In this document: positions 22,628 to 35,500 of the stretch, one piece after another
How positions within the stretch are numbered: position 1 is the first letter of the stretch
Layout: every line of letters begins with the position of its first letter
Assembly: GCA_002099365.1 (NCBI GenBank)
Contig: MSED01000013.1
Location: 2,294,001-2,358,000 of the forward strand
Origin: Phialophora verrucosa
Taxonomy: Eukaryota > Ascomycota > Eurotiomycetes > Chaetothyriales > Herpotrichiellaceae
DNA: 64,000 nt
Reading direction: 5' to 3'
The notes under the pieces: generated by a model
What the model was told of the DNA's origin: nothing
What the model saw: only the letters and a program-made list of their open reading frames with translations
Databases searched by the model: none
Position numbers and translations under genes: made by a program

Positions 22628-24613
22628 CTAAGGAATTTCCTCAACGTACTTGTCAGACTTCTCCACGTCCTCAGCCTCTTCATTCTCGGTCTGGACTCCT
22701 TCCATCTTTTTGGGTACGAATTCAGTCAATTCATCACTTACGTCGTCCTTGAGGAAGAAAATGCAGATCGACGCGACCGTGCCGAAGGCAAAAGTAGTCC
22801 AGTACACTGCCTCAAACGCGGTCGCATACCCATAGGCTCTTCAAAGAAGAATCGAGGCTATGACACCCTCATCGACTCCTTGGATATGTGCCAAAGCCGT
22901 TGATGGATCTCCCGAGGAAAGCGCCGCAAAGACTTCTGGGATGCAGCAGGCGGGAGTCCAACTTCCAGAGCAAATTTAGTAATCTACGCTGGGACATCCG
23001 TCTTCACTCGGCTCGACAAGACCGCTCCATGAACAGCCTGGGCCACGGCGCCAAAGATGAGTCGGAAAAATCCTAGGGTGCCTACAGCTAGGCCTATCTA
23101 GTGAGCGTCTTGACCTAGCTGGGCAAACAAAATAACGGTGACCTCGACGAATCCCATGCATAAGCCCATGATCGACATGCTGGCAATGGCCAAGTTCCTG
23201 TGGCTGGGATTTGTCGCAGTCATAGTGCCAGTGAATGCTAGAAGGATGATAAACAGGGCGACAAGAAACCATCGATGGTACCTTGCTTTGGCGAAAAAAA
23301 ACATTGACGACAATGATGCCAACTTGTGTACCAATGGTCAGGCTGCTGGCCAGCCAACCTTGGGTTTCGGAATCCGCCGAAAATACATTGACAACCTCTA
23401 GTTTCGACCCTGAGCAACACGGTTCTAGGACGACAGTGGAGACCACATACCCTCTGGCTACAATATGGTGAGGCCGTAATAGAACATGGATCTCACTCCG
23501 CCGACAATGGCGGGTGCTAGGAAGCCTCTCTTATTGCGAACAAGAAAGTGCCACGGAAGAAGTGGACTCGCAACCTTTCCTTTCGCTTCTGTCCACATGA
23601 CGAGATTCGGAACGCTCTTGACCCAGGGGACAGAGAGACCTTACCCCAAGCAAAAATTACGATAAGAATGATACATCCCAGAACCAGTCCGGAAACGACC
23701 TGTGCCGAGCGCCATGGGTATCGAGTTCCTCCCCAGCTGAGGCCAAGGAAGAAAAGGACAACCCCAACACAGTATAAGGATATCCCAATGTAGTCAACTT
23801 CTCTGATTAGCTGTTTGCGAGTTTTTGTCGTGTGCAAGCTGGCCAGACGAGGCGGGTGATAAGCAACCACCAACAATATTAGGGCGGCTGCTTCAATAAT
23901 AGTCGCCATGTAATAACACCAACGCCAGCTAGCCACAACAACCAGTTGCTGTCCTGGTGATACAAATTAGAAGATAAAATGGAAGAATTGTCGAGAGGCA
24001 TCGTCTGACTCACCGATTAAACTGCTCACAGTGGCAAACGGTGTGCCTAGAACGAAGATACCTGCATACCAATAGCCCCGGTCTTTGACAGGGACCAATT
24101 CTCCAGCGGCGGAGTAGAAGGTCAGTGACACGGAGGCGGCGAGCCCGACAAATACTTGAGCACTAATTATGGTTGAGATATTCTGTGCGGCCGAACAGAT
24201 TATAAACACGATCAATCCCAACAGATTCCCACCAATCAGAAAGTATCGGCGGCCGAAAATATCAGACAGACGGCCGACGATGAGAAACCCGAGAGCATTG
24301 CAAATGGTCCAAACCACGGGAATGAGATTGAAGTTCTCATCTGGTCCTAAAAAAAACCCTTATTAGCGACTTGCTGTACGGCCACATGGTGAAAATCTGG
24401 AAAAGTACCAAGTTCCTCGTTGATATAGCTCAAGATACCAGCCGGTAGCAAATAGCCTGCATATGCGGCACACAATGACAGTGACATGGCCAGCATGGAT
24501 GCTAACAGCCTGAAGCTTGCATAGTAGCTTTTGCCTAGATGAACCCCCCCTATCGCCTCACTGCGGATATGATCTTCTGCGCTGATCTCGCCCGGTGTGT
24601 TATGCTGGTTCAT
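22628..24613 (-). pseudogene. MFS transporter of the TRI12 (trichothecene efflux) type, degenerate
   Basis: The first ATG is at 24611-24613. Exon 1 (24409 end), intron 24347-24408 with a GCTAAT branch site, exon 2 24014-24346, intron 23954-24013, then the rest. Membrane segments and signatures are clear: SLCAAYAGYLLPAGI, LGFLIVGRLSDIFGRRYFLI, SFYSAAGELVPVKDRG-like (here LTFYSAAGELVPVKDRG), ASWRWCYYM, YIGISLYCVGVVLFFLGLSW. Downstream the frame is lost at about 23610, a TAG (23458-23460) replaces Trp in a TILWPEG-like context, the frame shifts again in an A/T run near 23294-23301, and stops occur at 23098-23100, 22984-22986 and 22841-22843, with another frame change near 22950. The tail YATAFEAVYWTTFAFGTVA and an acidic C terminus are still recognisable. 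The exporter is therefore non-functional, unless many assembly errors are present, which the several stops make unlikely. Confidence 0.88.
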
Positions 24614-25338
24614 AATGCTCCCCGAGGAAAGCTCAAGATGAGACAAGTTTGTTCCTGTGCCTATACCTCTAGACGGAGTGGAGAGCAGATCAGCTTCAAG
24701 GATGCAGAAGACTCAAGCAGACCCTAATGTTTTTCTCAGTTCAGAAAGCCTCCAGACTAGAAGGCTTTGTTGTTCGAAGAGATCACGATTTAAATTAAAA
24801 AGGCAAGAGCTGACGCTTGTCCAGAAGAAATCGGAGCTCGGCGTGTGTGTGTGTGACATTTCCCCTTGTCTCTTACAGTACTTCATCACGAGTTGGATGC
24901 TCGGTCCTCAGTCTGTATCGCTCCGCAGCGTAGAGGCAGCTCCGACAGCTTTGAGCGACTGTGTTTGCTGCCATCGACAACGGTAATTTGGACTATTTCA
25001 CTGTCCCTCCTTGGCCCTCAAAGTGGACACTCGTCTGGTTCGCTGGCTAAGAAGACGATTTAAAGCTTCGCCCACTCAACTGACGATGCGAGCGAATCAG
25101 ACGACACCCGGGGCGTGATATCCACCCTCTACACTCAAGCTTCACTTGTACCATGGTGATATGTTCTGTCCAAATTGATGAAACGAGAAGATACGAATGG
25201 CGTCGGCGGGAATGACTTCAGCACAAGTGCAAGCTTCTTATTCATCAACGTGTCAACTACTTTCTGATAACGTAGAAGACGCTCTGCACAGGCATTCAGC
25301 CGGTCTTCGGAAGATCCCTTGCTATCGAGGGGCTATTT
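24614..25338. other. Intergenic region upstream of the MFS relic
   Basis: Normal composition without a supported gene. A short GT microsatellite lies at about 24841-24855. Confidence 0.45.
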
Positions 25339-25960
25339 CTACAATCTGATCGGTTTCACCATCACATTCAATGGCCCCTTCTCCCACATCATGTAAACAC
25401 GTTGTCCCAGGCCCTAATCATTGCTTTCAGATTGCAGTTCCAAGTTGAAGTTCCATAAGATTCGAGTCAAAATGAGCTGTATCTCCGCATAGGCAAGGCT
25501 AATAGATGTTATTCATGGGCCAACTTCAGTATATCTAACTTACTTTTTTCCGAGACAGTTCCTCGGCCCCATCGAAAAGGGTTGTAAGACATCCTTGACA
25601 TCGTTGGCAAAACGATTGTCGTGGAGCCATCGTTCCGGAATGAACTCGTCCGGCCTGAAGAAGTTGCGAGCTGAATAGTATGCCACCCACTATAGGATAG
25701 ACATAACAGTCTACGTATTATGAGCAGTGCTGCAAGTAAAGAAGGAATAATACCTACATCCTTAGGTATACAATATCCATCAGTATATTCGCCACCCTTT
25801 AGCGTCTTTCTTAGGAGGGCACCGGTAACCGGAGGGGATACGCGGAGGCCCTTATTTAAAACGACTACTAGATACGGTAAATTACTGACAACTCTATATA
25901 GTAATCTTATCCTCCGCCTTAAATAATAATCGAATCTTATTAATAAGACGACAGTAGACC
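25339..25960 (-). pseudogene. Cytochrome P450 relic 2 (3' part only, RIP-damaged towards the transposons)
   Basis: On the minus strand a second P450, of the isotrichodermin-hydroxylase-like type, can be read from its C terminus inwards. The segment 25339-25498 carries LAYAEIQLILTRILWNFNLEL and WEKGPLNVMV. After an intron (25499-25543), 25544-25710 carries WVAYYSARNFFRPDEFIPER and the haem loop FSMGPRNCLGK with the Cys ligand. After another intron (25711-25757), 25758 onward carries GLRVSPPVTGALLRKT and DGYCIPKD, then NLPYLVVVLNKG, fading into AT-rich sequence by about 25,960. TAG codons at 25414-25416 (Trp expected) and 25690-25692 (Gln expected) both fit C-to-T change in a CpA context. The N-terminal 60% of the gene is gone; an LTR-like repeat starts at about 26,000. 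Confidence 0.85.
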
Positions 25961-25999
25961 TTAAGTACTCGGAAGAGGTTATATATTATCTTACTAAGT

Positions 26000-26197
26000 T
26001 ATTAGGGATAGCCTAATAGGATAGGTAGAGCGTAGTAATAACAATAGTATTTAGAGCTTAGATTACCCTTAATATTTAGTTAATATAGGACTCGAAGTAT
26101 AAGAGAAGGATACTTCTCTTATACGAGTATCCCCTTCTCTATATAAGACCCTTAGTACCGGAATATTCCTTAGCGTCCCGAGATATTCCTAATAATT
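26000..26197 (-). repeat. 198-bp LTR-like repeat, left copy
   Basis: This 198-bp stretch is repeated at 38745-38942 with about 90% identity, differences being mainly transitions. Both copies carry a 12-bp perfect inverted repeat with a 4-base loop (here 26097-26124, arm gtataagagaag) and a TATATAAG motif. Ends read tattag..gataa(t/a), compatible with RIP-altered TG..CA LTR ends. Right after it lies a pyrimidine-rich run, which on the minus strand is a polypurine tract, suggesting a 3' LTR of a minus-strand element. Strand is inferred from that. Confidence 0.6.
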
Positions 26198-26246
26198 ATC
26201 CCCTCTCTTTAAGGCTTCTTATCCTTAAGAAGCGGTATAGTTATAT

Positions 26247-26544
26247 TAAACTAGGGTGAGGCTTTATAGCCTCTAGGTAGAGGGTCGTACGGCGGCAGGC
26301 ACTGCCTCTTCGTCCCCGGCACACTATATAGTAATGAACAGCTTTACAAGTAAAGTTGTCACATATTTTATTACCTATAGTATATATATATATTAAATAC
26401 GTACAACTGCTCTACCTATAATATATAGCGGAGGTATATAGCCTTACGCTAAGGATTCAACTAATTAAATAGTACGGTTGCTTATCTGTACATTATATAA
26501 GTACATATAGCTAATTAGCGCTGTAAGTATCACCGCCCTATTAC
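26247..26544 (-). repeat. Gypsy A copy 1, 3' LTR
   Basis: This is the left LTR and is 298 bp long. It starts taaactaggg (unmutated form starts tgaactgggg in the solo LTR read in this direction) and ends ccctattaca. A pyrimidine run follows directly, the complement of the minus-strand polypurine tract. Confidence 0.85.
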
Positions 26545-29329
26545 ATCCCTCTCTTATCGCTCGCTCCTTAACGACCTCGCTTAAGTACTCTTAGAACTAA
26601 TTTTACTACCTTTTATAAGCTTCTCTATTACCTCCCTAAAGTTATTAATCTATCTATCTTCTAGTCCTTTCGAACTTCTTACTCTCGGTTTAGGAGATAA
26701 CCCTATAGCCTTTACCTTATATCTAACTATCCTATAAATGTTCTATATAACCTTATATTAATCTCTAATATCTATAGTAACGGCCGAAAGTATCTATTAA
26801 AGGCGTCGAGATTTATACGTCTCTATATTAATAATAGCTATAGTATTCTTAATAACCTAGAGTCTATAGCTGTAAGTATCGCCTTATTAATTTAAAATAA
26901 GCTTTACTTTATAAGAGGTAATACTAAAGACTTTAGTACTTAACTATTTAATAAAGAAATTTATTATAGTTATAGCTCTTTAAGTTTAAGTTAGTAAAGA
27001 ATTAATAATTAAGTAAGATTAAGTTATAGCGTCAGCGATAAGAAATAGCTAATAATTTCCTTCTCTCTTTAAGTTATTATTAAATATAATAAGGTATTTT
27101 ATATAGTTATTTATATCTCCTTAACCTTTAAACTTAACTATTTATTTAGCTTTAAGATAAGAATTAACTTAACTTTAGAATATTAAGCTTATAATATATT
27201 TATACTATATATAAGTCTCTTTATAGCGGGAAGTAATTCCGGCTTTAATAAAGAAGTTACTAACCTATCTAGAATTAATAGAACTAAGGTAAGCTATCTT
27301 TAGGCTATAAGATAAAATATTAACTATACGATAATTAGAGTAGCTAGAAAGAACTTAATAGCGCCGCTAACCTTATTCCTTTTCTTATCTTTTAATTAGT
27401 TAGTTAAGACCTTTTATCGGATCTTTATAATATACTATAATTTATTCTAGACCTTTAAGGTATAATCTAATACCCTTTTTAGCTATATAAAGATATACGG
27501 CTATATAGGATTTAAGTATATATCTTACGAGTAGCGATAGCGCGCTAATTATCTTATTAGCTCTAAATTTATAATAATATATTATATCTTCTTTTATTAT
27601 TAGTAGCTTTTATAGTTTAAAGTTCTATTAATAAATATACCGCTAGATTATTAACTAGGCGAATTAAATAGCTAACTAGATATTTAGGATTAAATTCGAT
27701 AGCGTTAAAGAAGTATTAACTATAATCGACTTAAGTAAAGGAATAGTACTAAAGAGACTTATAATATATATTCTTTAGTTTATAGTTTACTAACTAATTT
27801 TAATATTATAGAATATACTAAAGATTTTTAACTTCTTTATAAATAATTTATATATAAATATTAAAGTATTAAGGCTAAAAGTTATTATTTATAGGCGAGA
27901 TCTTTTTAATACCTCTAAGATATTAATAAAGTTATTCTTTATTAGCTTTACTTATTCTTTACTTCCGAGAATAGAATAAAGTTCGCTAGGCTTTATAAGC
28001 TAAATTAATTCTTTTTAATATATCTTAGCTAAATTTAATCTAATTGTTACCGTATTTTACTATAGCTTTATAAGAATTAGCGCTATAGGACTTAAAGTTT
28101 AGGGCGATTTCGGACTAGTTTACTTAATTTATTTCTATTAAATACTCGGTCGCTTAATTAGAGTAGTAGTAGGCTTACTTAATCCTAAAAGATTCGCGAT
28201 TATAGGAGCAGAAAGCTTACCGGTCTCCTTACGCGTAATAGGCCGATAACTAGTAGTCTCTAGTATAGGCTTAATAATTTACCTCGGCGGCGTAAATAAA
28301 GCTATCTTCGCGTCTAGATATCCTTTTAAGATAATTAAGTTTATATAGTTAAAAGGTCGAGCGCCGACCTAATATAGTCTATCTACTTTAGTTAGTCTAT
28401 ATCTCCTAATTATAAGAGCCTATTTAGGATTACTTTAATCTCTATCTTAGGTAACTTTATTAGTAGCCGCGCTTCTATCTATAATAATTTATAAATTACT
28501 AACAGTTAAATATAATATAATAAAGAAATAGCGCCTTAATTTTAATTATCTCTTAATTCTTATAAGTTAATAAATTATTTTATATAAGGCTATTTATAAT
28601 ATCGTTAAAGGTATCTTATTAAAATATAGTAAGTACTTTTAAATATACTAATACTAATCTAATAGAGTAGTAATATCTCTGTTATATAAAATAATAAGTT
28701 AGTTAAAGAACTCTATAGAAGTCTAAAGAGGTAACTTTATAATTTCCTCTAAGAGTAGCTTAATATTCTTTTCTTTATATCTATTAATAAATATTTTAAT
28801 ATTATTTATATATATATAATCTAAAAGAAGTTTTAATTAAAGTTCCTCTCGACGGTTACATCTCTTACTAAATTTTTCTTTTCTAGAAACTAATATATAG
28901 TACTTCTTAAATTCGGTCTTAGTAAGTTTATAATACTTTATTAAGTTATAAACCTTTTAGGCTATCGCGTTACGCTAATTACCTATTTCTTTATACTTAA
29001 TTTTAATATAGTTAAAGAAGTTATTAATACGGTCCGGATTATCCTAATTAACAGCTTTAACGATAACTTTAAGGGATACTTCTTTAGTTCGGGTAGGGTA
29101 GCGCACTAATAAGATAGGTTAGTTATTAACCGTATAGGTATTAGAAGCTTAGTATTTTTATTATTAGCTAGTAGGAACTATAAAATTAGGATTTAGCTAA
29201 ATAACCGGCGGCTTTAGTTATAATTAATATTAAGCTTTAGATATTTTAACGGTAGAATTAATTTAGGCTTTTAGTAAGAAGCTATAAAGACGAATCTAAA
29301 AGGTAATAGAAATAAAGCGTATAGTTAAA

Positions 29330-29570
29330 CGAGGCTTATAGTATAATTAAAATATTAAAGAGAGAGAGAAAAGGCGAACTTAATAAAAACGCTAATAGTT
29401 ATAGAAGCGTTAAAGATTAATTTAGAGATTTTAAAATAATTTAAAAGATTAAACTAGTAATAAAGAAGAACTATTTAATAGTTAAAGTTTATATTAAGAA
29501 AAAAAAGCGTAAGGTTAGAGAAAAAGGTATCTATAAGTAGTTAAGAGGGAAAGGGTAAGGACGAGTATAT
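29330..29570 (+). other. Purine-rich, Lys/Arg-rich relic antisense to Gypsy A
   Basis: In the plus direction this stretch reads as a very basic protein segment (for example KKKKRKVREKG) with few stops. The same segment is kept in copy 2 (about 46,450-46,640) and copy 3 (about 55,430-55,610). It runs against the retroelement's coding direction. It may be an antisense frame, a captured gene end or a purine-rich non-coding tract; I do not recognise a family. Confidence 0.35.
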
Positions 29571-32500
29571 ATTATAAATTAATATTCTTTAATATTAAGT
29601 AATAATATAATAAAATAAGATATTACTGTTTATAAGTAATAAAGTATTTTTATTACCCCTTTTATCTCTTAAGCTTATTAAGACCCCTAAACTAAATAAT
29701 ATATATTTATTATATAATAACTTAAGAATAAAGATCTAAGAGATTAAGCGGTTATATAAATATTAGTTTATTAACCCCTTTTAATTATAATTATATATAC
29801 TTAAAATATTTATTATCTAATATTATCGGACGCTCTATTTCCTTTATTAATAACTAGTACTTAATTTATTATTAAGGGCGTTTAATATCGTATCTCTCTT
29901 AATTATATCGATATTTAACTAATTATAACGCTCTTAGAAACTCTATATAATATATAGGTATATATAGCTAATTAAAGATAGTACTAAAGGTCTTAGCGCT
30001 AACTTTAATTTTTCTTCGCTCTAGATACGCTATATTATTCCTAACTTAACTTTTTTAGCTTTATTTATCTATTTTAATATTTACTATACTTAGGGTAATA
30101 ATACTTCGCTTTAGTATTACTTCTCTCTTCTTTAAGATCTTAAGCTAATAGGATAATAGGATCCGCGAACTAAAGTAACTTAATTTTAAGAAAATCTCTA
30201 TTATAACCGTACTCTAAACACTAGATTATTATAACCTAACTAAAAGAAAACTATATATAAACTAAAGAAATTTAACTTTAAACTTTCCTATACTAGCGAT
30301 AGTGATACTATACCTCCCTTACTACTTTATAATAGTAGAGTATAATATAAAGTAAAGTACTTATCTTATTTCTCTATAGACTCTTTAAATATATCTAAAC
30401 CGATATACTATCCCCGAATTTTATCGCTAACCGAAGGTATTTCTACTATAAATATTAGTTCTTTATTTATCGGTAGTAATATTTTCGCTCTTTATTTAAG
30501 CCGCCGACTATAATATAAATATAAAGGTATCTTTTATAGAGAAGGTATATTGTCGTTATTTAAAGACTCTTTAATATCCGCGGGATAAAGAAGATTAAAA
30601 ATTAAAACTTCGCGAGCTTCTTCTTCTTAAAGATTATCTTTAAGTATAGGTTTAGTATTTACGAAGAAATTATTAAAATATTAGTAAAACCGTTTAAAAC
30701 GGTTAGCTATATAAGTTCCCTATAGTCGGGAGCTATTAAGTTCCGCTAGAATATATATCCCCTTCTCTTAATTCGCCTTTACGATTCTAAATAGTCTAAA
30801 CTAGCGGAATACTAACTTCTTCTCTATAGATATATTTATTAACCCGACTATATTATAACTTAATATTAATATACTCTTTTTAAGTAATTATAAGTATAGG
30901 TTATAATATCTATTAAAGTACTTCTTCTTTAGCCTTTATATTTTATTTAAATATACCGCCGCCTCTTTTAGATCTTAGTTACATCTTTTAAGAGTTTATA
31001 TATATATAGCGATTAAATTAGTAATATTAATAACCTTATCCTAATTTATAATATTCTATATTATAATTTTAAGTTTAATAAGAAGAATTAGCCGCTTAAG
31101 GAACTTAACTTTATATAGCGTTATATCGGTTCTAGCTTTAACTATCGTTCGATTAACCTAAAGAATAACGTAAAGATAATTTATTTAAGTACCGCCGCCG
31201 TTAGTATAAGTTATCTTTAAGAGAGCGTTCGTAACACCTTTATACTTAACTTCTATCTAGCTATTCGCTTATAAATAATATATAGAGATAACTATATATT
31301 TAATCCCGTACTTATCTATAAGTACTTTTACTTAACCCTTATTCTCCGGTCCGCTATTATATACTAGTCGTTTAAATAATCCGTAGCGATAAATAATCTC
31401 TTCCTAAAGGAACTTTACTATAGTAGTACTATTAGTAACTATAATATCTTACGCTTTTATCTAACCGCTTATATTACTTTAGGCTTTAACGAGATATCTC
31501 TTTCCTTAAGATATTAATATTAAAGTATAATTAATATTAATTTATTCTTAGCGCTTATTAACTAAAGTCGAGAATATTATATTATATAGCCTTTAGCTTA
31601 TATAGAATTAGTATTTTAGATAGATCTTTATAAATATTTCTATATTTTAGTATTAACTCTTTTAATAATAATAGTTAAATACCCTTTAATATATTACTTC
31701 TTAATTAAAATATTTAATATTATTATATATTACTTTAAGTATCCTTTACTTCTCTATATTATTATTAATTATTCTTTTACTTAATTTATTCTCTATTAGC
31801 TTCCGAAATAAATATTCTCCTCTTATAAAGTAATTAGTTAAATCTTTTTAAAGTTTCTAAAACTTATTATTACTTATTCTCGAAGGACGCTACTAATCTT
31901 ATAAGTATTTAGCGAGTCTTTTCGATTCCTCTAAATACTCTTTCTTAAATAACTAGATTATATATAGTTTACCGAAGCTTATAGATTAATCTTAAGTATA
32001 AGTAACTATAGGTCTTACTAAAGTAAAGTCTTAATAAGTAATATTCTATTTAATTAGTTAAAGGCTTCCTTATATAAAGAGTATTTAAGCTTTAATCTAA
32101 TCTTTAATATCCTCTTTCTATTTAACTTCTTTAATATCTTCCTAGGTCGAAGAGCGTCGAGATAAGGTATTAGTAACTATATTCTACTTACCTAGAATAT
32201 ACTATACTTCGAAATCGAATCTACGGATCTATACTAGCTATTAATTAACGACAGCTTTAAGTAAATCGGTAGACTACTGATTAAACTAGGCCGTAAGAGT
32301 TATTATATCGGTCTTTATAATAAAATAAATAATATATAGCTAATATTTAAACTTCTTAAGGGCTTTTAGTAATTCGCGAGCTTCCCGCTTAAGTATATTA
32401 TATTCCCTTTTAGTCTTAAACTAGATACCGCTCTCGTATCTTATAGCCTATTATTTACTTATTACTGAGTCTATCTATATAATTATAACGCTCTAGCCTC

Positions 32501-35500
32501 TTTCGCTAATATTAATAATAAGTATAATTAGGCCGATGTTTTCTCGATAGTCTAAACTAATTAATATAGGAGTAGAGAATAATACCTTCTTTAGTCCTTT
32601 TATATTCTTAACGTATATCTCTATCTAAACTTAAATAATATTCTTTTAAAGTAGGTTATATAAAGGCTTTATTATTATTATAAAATATAAAATCTATACG
32701 CGATAATATATATAGATCTTAAGGAATCTATAAAGTTCTAGCTAATTTATTAAAGTTAGCTATATTAGGATCTTATAAATCTTAGACTATTATAGATATC
32801 GTCCGTCTCGATTATAGATATATTCGACTATCTTAATCTTTTATATATAGAGCTATAGCTTTTATTCGGCTATAGTAATATTAGTAAACTTAAGATTAAG
32901 TAGTATCGCGTCTAAATTTATTAGATATTTTAGTATATATAAGTATATTTGAAGAACTACCTCTAGTTATTAATAATTACTCTTTAGTCCTTTTATACTA
33001 ATATTATCTAAGAATAGTTAAGTAGCTTTTAGTATTTATTCCTTTAAAATCTAGTTTATAATCTATATAAATTACGCTATAGAATTTATTATACTCTATA
33101 GAAGCGTTATATAATAAATAAGTCCGATTAGAGTATAAATCCCCGTTAAATCTTAGCTCTTTCTTATAAGTTTAATTTAGTTATAGCTCGAGAGCTAATT
33201 TAATAAAAAGGTTATTTATATTTCGCCGAACTCTTTCGCGAAGTTATTAGCTAAAGGAGATAAATTTATATTTTAAATTATTATTTAATTAATATTTTAT
33301 ATTATAATTACTAATTAATACTCTCTAGACTTCTTTTTCTTAACTAAAAAGAATAGGTTTCGGTATAATCTATATCTCGGTTTAAAGAGATTTAAATTAA
33401 TCTTCTCCTTTATTAATATAATTACTATTAGCTTAAGTATTTTTAGGATAGAGAAGCTCTTTACTTACTATAAAATATATAGAATAATTCTTATTATCTA
33501 TAAAAGTACTACTTTATAATAAATCTACCTAATTTCTTTAAGGTCCTAAGCTAAAGCTTCTTCGCGGTTATATAGAATCTCTATAAGAATCTCCTTCTTA
33601 TTAGACGTTAAATTAGGTCCGATAACTAATTTCTCTAAATATTCGGGCGTTAAGTATTACCTTTAAGGAAATCTAGTAAAGTATAAATTTATCTAATCCG
33701 AGAATATATATAGCCGGCCGTTATAGGTAGCTATTACTTACTTCTATACCTTTATACGCTAGTCTAAAAGCCTATTAGGCGTTGAACTATCCTAGAAATC
33801 TAAATTAATAAATTTTACTTTATTAGCCTTCTACTTATATAAGGTATTTACGCGAGCTTCTAAAGACTTCCTAAATTAATATTATTTATAATATTATTTA
33901 TTCTTTAAGTCTTATATTATAGCTTCTTTATTAAATAATCTTAAGGACTTTATTAGTTACTAATTATCTTTAATATTAAAAGGTTAAACCTAAAAGTATA
34001 TTTTATTAAACTTATCGTCGCTTAGATCGTAAATATTTAAGGCGAAGATTAAAATATTATTCTCGTCTACCTTAAAGTTAATTACTTATACTCTTCCTTA
34101 ATTTCGCTAAGCTCTAACTAAAGCGAGTATAGGCCTTTTTATCTCTTTATACTCGTTTAGCCTTTTAAAGTAAATATATATATAAGCTTAACTATCGACC
34201 TTATTATTATATTATTACTAAGATCCGAAGCTAACTATATAAGAAGTTAAAGCCGCTTCCTGTTAAAGCTATCTATTAGACTTATAATATATATATTATC
34301 GTTCTTCTCCTAAACTAAGCTTTAAGTAGCCTTCTAAAATAGCTTATCTAAAATAAAGCGATATATTAAATTTATAATATTTATTATATAGATATTAGTT
34401 AAGACTTTAATATCGACGATATTAACTATTATATCTTTAATTATATCTATAAAATCTTCTTAGTCTCTATTAAATCCTATAGTATTATAGATAAACTTTA
34501 TCTTTTGTATAAGTCGAGATAATCCCCGATCTTTAACTAAACCTAAGGATATTAAATTAATCTTCGCTCCGATATTTAATAATAAATCTTTATACTACCT
34601 CTATATCTTTATCGATAAATAAGGGCAGCTACTATAATATAATTATAGATATATTAGACGGTCCTTATTTAGGCTTATCTATACTATATTAACTTTTATA
34701 ATAGACCCTTCCTAAGGTTATATTATTCTAACTTATAAAGGATATATCTAATAAATTAACTCTTATTTACCTTTATTATAATATTAATACTTATAGAAAA
34801 ACTACTCGTTATATATTTCTTTTATTAATAGTAGGTCTTATAATTAAATAGTTACCTCTTAACCTAATAACTAGTTAATAATTCTCCCGGCTCTATTTAA
34901 ATCTTATAAGAGTACCTTCTAGAGAGGCCTAGGACTAAGCGGTCTATACTATATCTCCTTTATAATATATAGACGCTATAAAACTTACCTTAGGCGTATA
35001 TACTTATCGTTATCGCTTATCTCGATATCTTCTAACCGCGGGTTATATATTTAGTTATCCTATATATTATATAAGGTTATTAGCGACCTTTAATTAATTA
35101 ACTATTTTAGCGCGGGAATATTATCTATAGTACTATTAAAGATAATCTCTCTATTCGGTTTTATTCGTCGCGTTATATAATATCGCTAACCGTCTATAAT
35201 AAGCTTATATATACTAGTTTAAGAGTACTTTACTTATATATATCCTCTTTATTATAGTACCGGTCGCTTCCTAAGAGCGTTAATATAAATATTAGTCTTT
35301 AGCTAGTTAATATAAATTCCTTTTAGCCTAGCTAACTTTAGTATATATAAATTATCTTTCGAGTCTTCTAGTACACTATAATCTAGCTTTAATCCTACCG
35401 CTCGAATAAGGTTTATTCTTCCTAAAGGCGGCCTTAAATCTTCTTTCTTTATCCCGTACGGCTATCCGGAAGAGATATTAGTATATTTATCGATTTTACG

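Noticed and set aside
1..25338. tRNA or rRNA genes
   Set aside because: I saw no convincing cloverleaf or rRNA sequence by eye; a covariance-model scan would be needed to exclude one.
25720..25926. Plus-strand 68-aa frame
   Set aside because: Its complement encodes the conserved PPV..GALLRKT region of the P450 relic, so it is a shadow.
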